Below are positions 40,765-49,563 of a stretch of DNA of 64,000 bases, piece by piece; positions within the stretch are counted from its first letter, which is position 1, and the number at the start of each line of letters is the position of its first letter. The translations under genes and the position numbers were made by a program. This DNA comes from Bacilli bacterium (GTDB lineage: Bacteria > Bacillota_I > Bacilli_A > RFN20 > CAG-826): the NCBI GenBank assembly GCA_024408335.1, contig JAKSVB010000006.1:40630-104629 (forward strand). The letters are read 5' to 3'. Under the pieces are notes generated by a model. That model saw only the letters and a program-made list of their open reading frames with translations. It made no database searches and was not told the DNA's origin.

Positions 40765-43700
40765 ATGAAAGAATCTCTAAAAACATTTGTTAATTCTGTC
40801 GGATCTAATGGTCTGATGCTTTTGGAATTGCCAACGGGTTTTGGCAAGACCTACAACGTGCAGGAATACGTTTTCGATTACCTCATGGGGAGAATTGAAA
40901 ACGCTCCTTCTCGCATTTTCTACTTAACCCCATTGAAGAAGAACGTTCAGGATGTCTGGACCGATATCCGTAAAAAGTTCGTAAAAGAAAAGAAGATTGA
41001 GCTTTTTGACGCCAACGTCTTGCTCATGAAAAGAAACGCAGAAGCGGTTATCGAGCATCTTCTCGATAGCAATCCGTCAGACGACTTTTCCAAACTAGAA
41101 TCATATCGTGCCCTCAGGAAGAAGGTCGAGGCTTATCGTCGCCATATCGGTGAAGACGGAATTGTCAACGAAGACGCCAAGGATATCGCCGAACAAATTG
41201 AAAACGAATATGAAAGAAAATTCAGAAGAGATGTTGAACTAATCGTTTCGAAGTGGAAAGACGCCAGAGGATATGAAAAGCGCCTTGCCAAAATCAAGAA
41301 GGAATATCCATGGCTTCTCGACATTTATCCCGCGATGTTGACCAAGAAAAGAAAAGTCATCATCACAACCGTTGATAAGTTCTTTTATGGCAACAACCCA
41401 ATCATAGACAAACATTACAGGTTCGTCGTTAACTCAATAACGGACAGGGCACTCATATTCATAGACGAAAGTGATTCTGCTAAGCAGAGGCTTTTGGCAT
41501 CGATGATCGAGGAGTGCACCGAATATAAATTGGATTTACTCAGACTCGTAAGAAACATTCATCATGCGATGAACGATGATAGGGTCTCTTCTGACCTTTT
41601 CAAACAACTTCAAACCGACAATCCAGACCACACCACAAAAGCGTCCTTTGAAAAACTGAAGAAAGTTTTTCAAAACGTTTATGACGAGCACAATTTGGAA
41701 CTTCAATTCAAATTAGATGACACGGATTCCGATCAATTCTTTCTTTTCCACGATTATTCAACGATGACAATCGTCGATAAGAAAAACGGAAAGATGGTTT
41801 CTATTAAGCGAAACGAGGCACGCGGTCTCAATCTTTTGTCAACTTCTGGCGATGAAGAGAATTCGTTCGTCAAGTTTATCGCGGACATCCATGGAGCAAT
41901 CAATTATTTTATAACCTTCTGTAATATCGCGGCCAAGAACTACATGGCCTACAAAAATAATGGCGAAGTTCTTGAAAAAATGGAAATCGAGGATTCCATC
42001 ACAACGGTATTGAACTGTTTCAACCTTGCGGAACCGGAGATAAAGACCCTTGTTCGAATTGTCATTAACAACTTCAGAACTCCTAAATTGGATGTCAAGC
42101 AAGGTATCCTCAACTATGACTTGTATCAGGATGGATTCCAATACTACGGATTCGAAAACGACACCTCGCATGACATCAATACCAGAATCGAATTGTCGTT
42201 CTTAAACGATACTCCTGAAAAATTCCTTTTAACCTTAGCGAAAAGAGCTTATGTTGTCTGCCTCTCTGCGACCGCGGATGCTCAGACTGTCACGGGGAAT
42301 TTTGACATTCAATATATCCGCGATAACCTCGGCGACTCATTCTATGTGTTGCCTAAGCAAAAGTCCGATGAGTTGAAGCGTTTCTATGAGACGGAGAGAT
42401 CCAAACCTCATAGGATAGACCTCAATGTTTTCGCCATCCAAGACAAGACCAACCCTGAAGCGTCAGTTTTCCAAGGAGGATACTTGGAACAATTCACCGC
42501 AAAAATCGCACCGTATTCCGCGACCGAAGAGCCGGGAGAAAACGGTAAATTCAGAACAAACAGATTCTGCAGAATGGCACAGGCAATCCGCGCTTTCGTG
42601 AAAAATAGGGATGCCAAGGTTTGCCTGGTCGTCGCCAATATGAACCTAAGAACCTATTCCGACAATATTTATCGTTTCGATAATGTTCAGTGCGTTGTAG
42701 ACCTGACATGCAGGGAAGCCGGCATCGCCGAATCGGAAAAGCCAACGATTGTCTCAATGGCAAGCTCTGACTTCGAATCGAAGAAGGGTGAGTACCTCAA
42801 CTTGATGAGAAACGGCAAGCGCGTCATTTTAATGACGAGCTATCCAACGGCATCAACAGGTCAGAATCTTCAATACGAAATGGAACTCGACGGCGAATTC
42901 AAGCAATTCGATATCGACACCATTTACCTAGAGAATCCAAGAAACCTTTTGACAAGAATCAATAGCAACAGCGAGGAATCTGATGTTCTAAGGTTCGTAT
43001 ATCAAACTTTGGCGTTAAGAAGCAGTGGAGAAATCCCTCCAAAAAGGGCTGCTTTCATTATCGAGAATGCATTTAGAAACCGAGGAAGGTCGGCCGATGA
43101 CGCTTTTGAAGACAATTCCATCTACGGAACGGACAGCGTAAATTTCCATGCAGTATCGTTCTTGAAACAGGCTATTGGCCGTATAAACAGAACCACCAAT
43201 AAGGGTCATACTAGAATTTTTCTTGATGGAGAAATTTACGAAAAAGTGCATTTCAGAGGAGAAGAGACGAGATTGCAAACGCTCGACTTCCTTGAGGTTG
43301 CAAAGCGCTCTAATCCGGAGGTTAAGCCAAATAGCCCATATTTAAAGAAACTTAATCGTGCCTTGACTTGCTGCATGGCTACCCAATCCGAGATTAACAA
43401 GCTTATGAACAGGACCAATGGTTCCTGGGCATTGGTCAACATGGAAGCCTGGAACGAAATCCGCGACTTCGTATTGAAACATCCTACGATATCCTCCGAC
43501 GAACTTGGAAAACATCCTGAGATGAGAGACCTTTACCTTGAGGCCAGCGACGAGAACCATTCGTGCATTTGCTATTACTATGCCAGGATTGACGAAAACA
43601 GAACCGAAGGATTCGATAGGATTTCATATATCCAAAAGCCAGAAGAACGATACATTAGATTTGACTCCCAAATGTGCGGATTGGATAGGCTGATGGCCGT

Positions 43701-44202
43701 GCCATACATCAAGCAATATTTCATTAGTAACGGATACGCAACGGAATTTACGCCAAACGAATTCATCTTAATTCCAAACATCATGAGAAACATATATATG
43801 GGAGCATTAGGCGAAGCGGCTGGAAAGTGCATATTTGACGGCAAAATCAAACGCAGGATTGCTGAGATCACAGATCCGGCAAAGTTCGAGCGTTTTGACT
43901 TCCAACTAGTTGAGAACCCAGATGTTTTCATCGATTTCAAGAACTGGAATCGCTCATCTCAAGTCGATGGGCAGTCATATGAGACAAAATGTTCAGAGAA
44001 GCTCGATTCTGTTGGCGGAAAACATTTGCTTGTAGTCAATATGTTCTCTAATCCGGATGATAAGCCTTACGTTTCAAAAGTCGACAAGCGAATTATCGTT
44101 ATTCCTAGGTTGGTTCTAAGGAATCCTCGTACTGGAGCATATTCGACCGATAACAACATGTGTGCGAAAATTGATGATGTGCTCGGGAGGTTTTTGAAAT
44201 GA
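40765..44202 (+). CDS. DdmD-like SF2 helicase with C-terminal PD-(D/E)XK nuclease
   Basis: The 1145-residue protein begins with helicase motif I LPTGFGKT (22-29), has motif II IDESD (233-237), motif III SAT (501-503), a motif V region TSYPTASTGQN (691-701) and motif VI QAIGRINRT (802-810). The C-terminal ~150 residues carry GEAAGK (Glu1017), PD (1053) and DFK (Asp1057, Lys1059), matching a PD-(D/E)XK nuclease core. Helicase plus nuclease of about 1150-1190 residues, directly followed by an Argonaute-like gene, is the DdmD layout; DdmD degrades plasmid DNA when recruited by DdmE. The identity is inferred from architecture and synteny. Confidence 0.72.
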   Translation: MKESLKTFVNSVGSNGLMLLELPTGFGKTYNVQEYVFDYLMGRIENAPSRIFYLTPLKKNVQDVWTDIRKKFVKEKKIELFDANVLLMKRNAEAVIEHLLDSNPSDDFSKLESYRALRKKVEAYRRHIGEDGIVNEDAKDIAEQIENEYERKFRRDVELIVSKWKDARGYEKRLAKIKKEYPWLLDIYPAMLTKKRKVIITTVDKFFYGNNPIIDKHYRFVVNSITDRALIFIDESDSAKQRLLASMIEECTEYKLDLLRLVRNIHHAMNDDRVSSDLFKQLQTDNPDHTTKASFEKLKKVFQNVYDEHNLELQFKLDDTDSDQFFLFHDYSTMTIVDKKNGKMVSIKRNEARGLNLLSTSGDEENSFVKFIADIHGAINYFITFCNIAAKNYMAYKNNGEVLEKMEIEDSITTVLNCFNLAEPEIKTLVRIVINNFRTPKLDVKQGILNYDLYQDGFQYYGFENDTSHDINTRIELSFLNDTPEKFLLTLAKRAYVVCLSATADAQTVTGNFDIQYIRDNLGDSFYVLPKQKSDELKRFYETERSKPHRIDLNVFAIQDKTNPEASVFQGGYLEQFTAKIAPYSATEEPGENGKFRTNRFCRMAQAIRAFVKNRDAKVCLVVANMNLRTYSDNIYRFDNVQCVVDLTCREAGIAESEKPTIVSMASSDFESKKGEYLNLMRNGKRVILMTSYPTASTGQNLQYEMELDGEFKQFDIDTIYLENPRNLLTRINSNSEESDVLRFVYQTLALRSSGEIPPKRAAFIIENAFRNRGRSADDAFEDNSIYGTDSVNFHAVSFLKQAIGRINRTTNKGHTRIFLDGEIYEKVHFRGEETRLQTLDFLEVAKRSNPEVKPNSPYLKKLNRALTCCMATQSEINKLMNRTNGSWALVNMEAWNEIRDFVLKHPTISSDELGKHPEMRDLYLEASDENHSCICYYYARIDENRTEGFDRISYIQKPEERYIRFDSQMCGLDRLMAVPYIKQYFISNGYATEFTPNEFILIPNIMRNIYMGALGEAAGKCIFDGKIKRRIAEITDPAKFERFDFQLVENPDVFIDFKNWNRSSQVDGQSYETKCSEKLDSVGGKHLLVVNMFSNPDDKPYVSKVDKRIIVIPRLVLRNPRTGAYSTDNNMCAKIDDVLGRFLK

Positions 44203-45953
44203 AGACGAAAACCACGATTATAAATATAAGCATCGACACCAAAGCGGTTGACGATAGATTCGATTTCTTTTCTTTTAAGACATCCAAGAAATTCATTGCC
44301 AAAGGCGCGAGATTTTTAGATATCGGCGAAGACACCAAAGCGGAAAGTATTGCTTTCGATTATGGCGTAACTGCTTTTGCGATGTTCAAGAAAAACTCAA
44401 TGAAGCTCGCCGAACTTCAAAATAAGCTCGCCGATGCTGATATTGCCGCAAGGAAAGTTTCTGTCGATGAACTGAAAGAACACATCGTCGTTAGATTGCT
44501 CCTAAATTCCTTAGGCAATTCAAATTACGACGGCTTTGAATTCAATAATCTCACTGGAAGGTTGTATTTCTTCCTTCCTGATTGGGTTGCGAAAAATGGA
44601 AAATCTGTAAAAGCCTTAGATATTTCGACTACATCTCTACCAGATGGAAGAATCAGGCTGAATGCGAACGCTTGTACTTTCACGCGTGTTTCTTGCTTCA
44701 AGACGAAGCCAGATTCCAGATTCGCTCGCTACAGCATCTCCATCAACGGAACGATGAAAAGAGTTTTCGAAAACGACCCTTCATACAACTCCGAAGGCCT
44801 TTTCGTTAGAAAAACTCCTAGCGGAAAAAAGACAGAGATCCCATTCATTGATTTCTCAAAGGGCAGGCAGGGGTCGACTAGAGTAGCGGCTATATACAAG
44901 GTTATTAATTCATTCAACGCAAAATTCGCCGGTCTGTGTTCTTTATCCTTCGATGAACTTGAAATCAAAGAGAAACTCGATTCAAAACGTGACGAAGATT
45001 TCCTTGAAAGGTCTGTTTCATCGCTATCAAGGCTTGGTGTCAACGTCGTCAATCTCGATGTAAACGAAGAGGATCGTCCAGATTTCGATCGCCTCATTGA
45101 GAACATAAGTCGCTTTATGCCCGGTTGCCGGATAACCGAATCCGATTCGGTCTCAAACTCAATCCCAAATGTCGTCTTCATGCACAATGCGGATTATTAC
45201 AAGGAAAACGGATACGATGATCTCTATAAAACACTTCCGAGAAATGCTGCGGTCCAATGTGTGACGGAGGAAGACGCTGGTTCATCATCAAGCGAGGCAG
45301 TCATCAAGACTATCATCAAGGAGCTCGCAATAAAACAAGATATCATCCACGGCAGGAAGATTACGTTGGATGATTGGCCGGACTACGGCTTTGCCAATCC
45401 TGTTTCCTTCGGCATGATCGAAGACGAGGTCCCGTATTTTATTGAAATCTCACCGAATGGAGAAATCAGTACCATCAAGTCCAGAGGAATCTTCCATACC
45501 TTCACGGAGGAGAAGTATGACTCAATGAAACAGGACTTGCTTTCATCAATCAATAGCGGTGGAGTCTATCTCATTTCCGACGGCCAGAATGAAATAATTA
45601 TTTCCTCGACCGGTGTGAATACATTGCCTGATGAGGACATCTTCGTTTCAGAAAGCCCTCGCGGAAAAGAAGCCCGTGCAAAGTTTATGGCTGGCGTCAC
45701 GGACATCAATCTATATGAGAGTGGCGAATCAACAGTGTACAACGTCGGTGTTATAGGGAAAGGAATGAATTCATCTCTACCTAAAGGATCCGTCTTATAT
45801 AAGGCGTCGGTCGTAAAGGGGCACAATATCATAGAAAGCCTTCTGAAAACGATGAGCGTCATGTTCGTCAAATACAATTCTTTCACGGTCCTGCCTTATC
45901 CGATTAAATACCTTAGGGAATGGGTGGCAATCGAGACATCTTCACAAGATTAA
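44199..45953 (+). CDS. DdmE-like (Argonaute/PIWI-like) protein
   Basis: The 584-residue protein overlaps the helicase-nuclease gene by ATGA. Its second half has PIWI-type features: IPNVVFMHN, then AVQCVTEED (353-358, compare the MID-domain QCV..E of Argonautes), a long helix, DWPDYGFANPVSFGMIED, and an end VLPYPIKYLREW like the PIWI C-terminus. I cannot place an intact Asp-Glu-Asp-X catalytic tetrad, which agrees with the catalytically dead DdmE that uses guides to recruit DdmD. The N-terminal half is unassigned. A different PIWI-like or unrelated fold remains possible. Confidence 0.6.
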   Translation: MKTKTTIINISIDTKAVDDRFDFFSFKTSKKFIAKGARFLDIGEDTKAESIAFDYGVTAFAMFKKNSMKLAELQNKLADADIAARKVSVDELKEHIVVRLLLNSLGNSNYDGFEFNNLTGRLYFFLPDWVAKNGKSVKALDISTTSLPDGRIRLNANACTFTRVSCFKTKPDSRFARYSISINGTMKRVFENDPSYNSEGLFVRKTPSGKKTEIPFIDFSKGRQGSTRVAAIYKVINSFNAKFAGLCSLSFDELEIKEKLDSKRDEDFLERSVSSLSRLGVNVVNLDVNEEDRPDFDRLIENISRFMPGCRITESDSVSNSIPNVVFMHNADYYKENGYDDLYKTLPRNAAVQCVTEEDAGSSSSEAVIKTIIKELAIKQDIIHGRKITLDDWPDYGFANPVSFGMIEDEVPYFIEISPNGEISTIKSRGIFHTFTEEKYDSMKQDLLSSINSGGVYLISDGQNEIIISSTGVNTLPDEDIFVSESPRGKEARAKFMAGVTDINLYESGESTVYNVGVIGKGMNSSLPKGSVLYKASVVKGHNIIESLLKTMSVMFVKYNSFTVLPYPIKYLREWVAIETSSQD

Positions 45954-46014
45954 ACTCAAAGGCGGTTCGGCCGGTGGCAAAAATGCAGTGCATGTCGATA
46001 CTTTTAAGCCCCTT

Positions 46015-46059
46015 CTCAGCCACCAAAGTAACATTAATCCCGACGATGTCGGGATTTTT
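46015..46059 (+). repeat. Attachment-site repeat 3 with tRNA-type terminator
   Basis: ctcagccaccaa (46015-46026) repeats the tRNA-Met 3' end, and CCCGAC-GAT-GTCGGG-ATTTTT (46039-46059) closely repeats the hairpin behind tRNA-Met at 37008. This is probably the original downstream flank of the tRNA, displaced 9 kb by the two cassettes. Confidence 0.75.
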
Positions 46060-46084
46060 GTTGTTTGAGCCTTCCAAAGGAAGA

Positions 46085-46380
46085 GCGAGTGAAAACCCCT
46101 TTAGAATTGGGGTGCGGGCCAACGCAACACAATCTAAAGGAGCATCATGTCAAAAGACAACATGAGTTTAGCACACACGTGCTGGAACTCTAAGTACCAC
46201 ATCGGAATTCAAGACGTTCGAAGATCTGTACAGGGCGATAGAAAGGTATATCGACTATTACAACAACGAAAGGATCAAGGGCAAAACAAAATGGATGCCC
46301 CTGCAAAAAACAGGGCAGCATCCATGTTGAGCTTATGATATAATCCAACTAACTTGTCCAGTTTATTGGGTACACATCAG
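46085..46380 (+). mobile_element. Chimeric IS scar: IS200-type start joined to IS3-type end
   Basis: A hairpin (acccctttagaattggggt, 46095-46113) and AAAGGAG lead into ATG 46147, encoding MSKDNMSLAHTCWNSKYHI, the N-terminus of IS200/IS605 TnpA. After about 20 codons the sequence switches near 46204 to another frame (46205-46330) ending an IS3/IS150-type OrfB (TFEDLYRAIERYIDYYNNERIKGK). TGTCCAGTTTATTGGGT near 46360 resembles an IS150-type terminal end. Both elements are dead remnants. Confidence 0.75.
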
Positions 46381-46538
46381 GTTGTTGTGTGTTATTAGTG
46401 AATTAAAAGGATTATAACGTTCACTATGAATAAGAAGATTATAGAAGACATCCAAAAAAAGACAAAATGAGCTTAATTCTTCAAACAAAAGGCATCAAAG
46501 AAGCGTTAAACAAGCTTGCCCATATACTAACCATCATC
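46381..46538. other. Intergenic, possible 14-codon ORF
   Basis: Only a short frame (MNKKIIEDIQKKTK, 46425-46469) is seen, without a strong ribosome site. It could be a remnant. Confidence 0.3.
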
Positions 46539-46566
46539 TTTACGTTGTCTTTACAAAACATATAAT
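46539..46566 (+). promoter_or_regulatory. Promoter of the RelB/FtsK-gamma and Ntn-fold operon
   Basis: TTTACG (46539-46544), a 16-nt spacer and a perfect TATAAT (46561-46566). AGGAGG follows 8 nt later, just before the first ATG at 46585, so the leader is very short. Confidence 0.7.
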
Positions 46567-46584
46567 TGGAATAGGAGGTTACCT

Positions 46585-46968
46585 ATGACATTAATCAACG
46601 TTCGAATTGAAGATGATCTAAAAAAAGAAGCGGAGACCATACTAAATGAGATGGGCTTAAATATGACGACTGCAATTAACGTCTATTTGAAAGCGATAGT
46701 AAGAACAAGAAAGATCCCTTTTGAGATTATGGCGCCAAACGCTCAAAAAGAAGACCTTAGCAAATCACTAGAAAAAGAAATCACCGACCCAGAGGTTTTG
46801 GAAATCAAAGACTGGGTTCTGAAGCAAGACTACGTTTCTATTACTAATATGGTGAGAGAAATGAAAATTGGATTCACTAAAGCAGGAAGGCTCTTCGATA
46901 AACTAATTAGAGAAGGGCTAATCGAAGAGAAGCCTACTGGAACGAAAGGAAATAAGGTAATTAAATAG
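46585..46968 (+). CDS. RelB/DinJ ribbon-helix-helix domain fused to FtsK-gamma-like winged helix
   Basis: Residues 1-50 are a RelB/DinJ RHH domain (INVRIEDDLKKEAETILNEMGLNMTTAINVYLKAIV...IPFEI). Residues about 72-125 are a winged helix like the FtsK gamma domain (SITNMVREMKIGFTKAGRLFDKLIREGLIEEK). Both parts bind DNA in other proteins. No RelE/YafQ toxin follows; instead four Ntn-fold paralogues start 2 nt downstream, so it is probably the operon's regulator. AGGAGG lies 7 nt before the ATG. Confidence 0.85.
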   Translation: MTLINVRIEDDLKKEAETILNEMGLNMTTAINVYLKAIVRTRKIPFEIMAPNAQKEDLSKSLEKEITDPEVLEIKDWVLKQDYVSITNMVREMKIGFTKAGRLFDKLIREGLIEEKPTGTKGNKVIK

Positions 46969-46970
46969 TT

Positions 46971-47612
46971 ATGGATTACTTATTCATTAAGAAAGCCGAA
47001 AGCGGCTATGATTTTTGTTCAACAACAAATGATTGCTTCAACGATAGCGATACGCCATTAGATAAATTTAGGTATTGTGATTCAAGTTTCCAAACAATAT
47101 CAAATGGGAAATTCCTCATCATATATCGTCATGTTCATGCCCTTGAAGCGTCGTTTGCAAAGATGTTCTTTGAAGATAATCTCAAAGACAAAGATGATCT
47201 AGAAATAGATGAGATCAGATTTGGTCTTACTGATGCTCTAAAAGAAGTTATGAGGGATTGCAAAAGGCTCCATATCGGTGACAAGAAAGAAGATAAACGT
47301 GACAAGATGACAGGCGAAATCATCATAATCGCTCCAAGTGGACTATATTATCTCACTAACTACTTTTCTGTAGAGAAACAAGATAAATATTTTAATGGCA
47401 ACGCCACCGGAGTGTTGTCACAATGCGAAATCATTGGAGATGTATCTCCTCTTGAGTTGATGGAAGAATACATAAAAGACTATAAGACTCATTCAGCTTA
47501 CGTCAATTACCCTATCGTATATGGAAACTCTAACGAAGATTACATCGTTCTAAGAGATGTGAAAGACCGTGAAATCAAAGTCGAAAAGGAGAAATTTGTA
47601 TGCCTTTGGTAG
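46971..47612 (+). CDS. HslV/proteasome-fold-like paralogue 1 (predicted inactive)
   Basis: The 213-residue protein follows the same strand-helix order as the three next genes: N-terminal hairpin strands, TISNGKFLIIYRH (compare the KI..N..L.G strand of HslV), two helices, GEIIIIAPSGLYYL (compare the mid strand of beta subunits), then helix plus NYPIVYGNSNEDYIVLRD. Residue 2 is Asp, so there is no N-terminal Thr/Ser/Cys nucleophile. It would be a structural or regulatory subunit. The fold is inferred by eye from the paralogue series; the ribosome site is weak. Confidence 0.55.
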   Translation: MDYLFIKKAESGYDFCSTTNDCFNDSDTPLDKFRYCDSSFQTISNGKFLIIYRHVHALEASFAKMFFEDNLKDKDDLEIDEIRFGLTDALKEVMRDCKRLHIGDKKEDKRDKMTGEIIIIAPSGLYYLTNYFSVEKQDKYFNGNATGVLSQCEIIGDVSPLELMEEYIKDYKTHSAYVNYPIVYGNSNEDYIVLRDVKDREIKVEKEKFVCLW

Positions 47613-48217
47613 GTTTATATGTAGGAAAAGAAAAGACCTATCTTTTCTCTGATAATTGTAAATATTTGAAAGTGACCAAAATCCTAAGAGATAGCCCTAG
47701 ACAGTTCCACATTCAGAAATTCAAAAATTTCGTTGTTGGCTACAATGGTGAGGACCAAACATTTAGCGCTTTCCAAAGAAGATTTGATTTTGATTCTTTT
47801 CCTGAACGACTCACGAAGAGTTGGCTCATGAGAAACTTCTATTTGGATTTCCTTGATTTCTTGGCTAACGATATGTCTTCAGAAGTTCAAGATGGAGTAC
47901 TAACAAAGGCGGACTTCGGCATTGTTATTATGGGAAAAGATTATGCCTTCGACATCGGTTGCGATTACCTATACGAAGCAGTTGATTTCAATGTCCTTGG
48001 AGATTGTGAAATTGCTTTCCATATAGAAAAAATGTTCCGTGACAAATACGATGACGAAGAGCTTTTAAAGCTGATAATGGAAAAAAGCGACAAGTATGGA
48101 TATAGAACGTCATATCCATTCATCATGGTCACAAACGACGATTTGAATCATTACGTTGTGATTAATGAAGACGGAAGCCAAGAAACTCACGAATTGAAGC
48201 AAATCTGGAGGAAATAA
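47600..48217 (+). CDS. HslV/proteasome-fold-like paralogue 2 (predicted inactive)
   Basis: The 205-residue protein starts MPLVGLYVGKEKTYLFSD, aligning with the T-x-V-x6-aaD start of beta subunits. Asp18 is kept but residue 2 is Pro, so the nucleophile is absent. Later segments KFKNFVVGYNGED, two helices, ADFGIVIMGKDYAFDIG and YPFIMVTNDDLNHYVVINEDG follow the common pattern. It overlaps paralogue 1 by 13 bp with GGAG inside that gene, so translation is coupled. It could be a partner subunit of the active paralogue at 48788. Confidence 0.55.
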   Translation: MPLVGLYVGKEKTYLFSDNCKYLKVTKILRDSPRQFHIQKFKNFVVGYNGEDQTFSAFQRRFDFDSFPERLTKSWLMRNFYLDFLDFLANDMSSEVQDGVLTKADFGIVIMGKDYAFDIGCDYLYEAVDFNVLGDCEIAFHIEKMFRDKYDDEELLKLIMEKSDKYGYRTSYPFIMVTNDDLNHYVVINEDGSQETHELKQIWRK

Positions 48218-48218
48218 T

Positions 48219-48791
48219 ATGGGAAGATTCATACTTAACAAAGAAGATGGGGTTCATCAGCTTTTGATTTCGACGTCTTTCGAAAGCGTTAATGAAGTCG
48301 ATGGTGATGTGCATAAGTCAAACTTACCTTTTAGAGTAGTAAAAAACAAATATGGAAAAATCCTTGTCGCATGCGATTCTATACCTATATATTCGCAGGT
48401 GATCTTAACAAACCTTTCTTTATTCGACAAAAATGAACACATTGATTTTGATTATTTGAATAACATCTATTATAAGAAGCTAGATAGTCTCTTAGGGAGA
48501 ATTCCGTTTGTGCCTAATAGACTTGGTTATGTTGTTGTTGTTGTGGCTGAGGGCAAGTCGTATGAATTGTTCGAAGATGGGGCCATCAAAGAAAGCGATC
48601 TTCTTTGTTCCGATGCTTCACTTGCAATAACTTACAATGGCAATTGTGACTTATACGACAAACACGACAAAAAGTTTTTGGTAAAGACGTTTGAAATGTG
48701 TCTTGCTAAAGACAACGAAAGACAAATGCCTCTTTGCTATATCGACACAAAAACATTCAAATTGGCACTGATTAAGGGGGCAAAAAGATGA
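48219..48791 (+). CDS. HslV/proteasome-fold-like paralogue 3 (predicted inactive)
   Basis: The 190-residue protein is the most divergent of the four: MGRFILNKEDGVHQLLIST, VVKNKYGKILVACDS, helices, then LGYVVVVVAEGKSYELFEDG and a shortened end. Residue 2 is Gly and the Asp/Lys active-site positions are not recognisable. GGAGG lies 8 nt before the ATG, and only one base separates it from the preceding stop. It overlaps the next gene by ATGA. Fold membership rests on position in the series and strand pattern only. Confidence 0.45.
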   Translation: MGRFILNKEDGVHQLLISTSFESVNEVDGDVHKSNLPFRVVKNKYGKILVACDSIPIYSQVILTNLSLFDKNEHIDFDYLNNIYYKKLDSLLGRIPFVPNRLGYVVVVVAEGKSYELFEDGAIKESDLLCSDASLAITYNGNCDLYDKHDKKFLVKTFEMCLAKDNERQMPLCYIDTKTFKLALIKGAKR

Positions 48792-49375
48792 CAGCAATCA
48801 TAGCGATAAAAGAGAAAAATAGAATCTATGTTGGAGCCGATGGAAGATGCTCTAACGGCGTTGATATGTTTGTAACAGAGAATAAAGAACAATATAAGGT
48901 TGCACGAGTTAATGGCTCTCCAAATTGTCTTATAGCCTCTTCCGGAAAGTCTGATAGAAATGACATTATTGCAAGCATTCCAAACCTCTTAGATAAGAAA
49001 GATGACGTCACCTACGAATATCTTGTGAATAAAACGCTTCCGAAGATCTATAAGTATCTAGAATCAAAGAGTCTAATTGTTGAAGGGGATGTCCTTAACA
49101 AAATTGATTCTTCAATTGTCTTAGCGACCAAATCGCACTTATTCTGGATTGATGGATGTGGTTTCGTAACAGAATGCAATAACGCAGCCGCAATCGGAAT
49201 CGGAAAGGATATGTTGATTTGCAAATATACGAAAATCAAAGACGAAAACATACCTGCAGTGAAAAAGGTTGAAGAGTGTTTGAAACATGCGATCAAATAT
49301 GGTCAGTCTATTGGTTATCCGATAATCATTGCTGAGAATTCCGCTGATTCAGAGTTCATAGTTATCAACGAATGA
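48788..49375 (+). CDS. HslV/proteasome-beta-like Ntn-hydrolase, predicted active
   Basis: The 195-residue protein begins M-T-A-IIAIKEKNRIYVGADGR. After Met removal Thr becomes the N-terminal nucleophile, Asp18 matches the aaDsR Asp and Lys37 (EQYKVARV) matches the catalytic Lys33. LIASSGKSDRND, SSIVLATKSHLFWIDGCG and AAAIGIGKDMLICKY...GYPIIIAEN follow HslV/proteasome beta order, at HslV-like length. It should be a Thr protease or amidase subunit. No HslU or other AAA+ unfoldase lies beside it. Confidence 0.72.
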   Translation: MTAIIAIKEKNRIYVGADGRCSNGVDMFVTENKEQYKVARVNGSPNCLIASSGKSDRNDIIASIPNLLDKKDDVTYEYLVNKTLPKIYKYLESKSLIVEGDVLNKIDSSIVLATKSHLFWIDGCGFVTECNNAAAIGIGKDMLICKYTKIKDENIPAVKKVEECLKHAIKYGQSIGYPIIIAENSADSEFIVINE

Positions 49376-49563
49376 GATAGCCAAAATAGAATGAGACCAA
49401 TAATCGTTTGCTTTGCAATTTAAATAAAGCATTTCGTTTTTCTAAACCATATTTCCACAAAGCATAAGCAAGAATATTAGTTGAAAAAGCCATTTTGATC
49501 TATTTGAGAGTATTTGGCGCTTTATCAACGAATGAATTTTCAATAAAATGTAACAAGAAAAAT

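Noticed and set aside
49362..49535. 14-bp direct repeat ttatcaacgaatga flanking the gap before the DUF3427 helicase
   Set aside because: Short and possibly chance; no element boundaries or gene between the copies.
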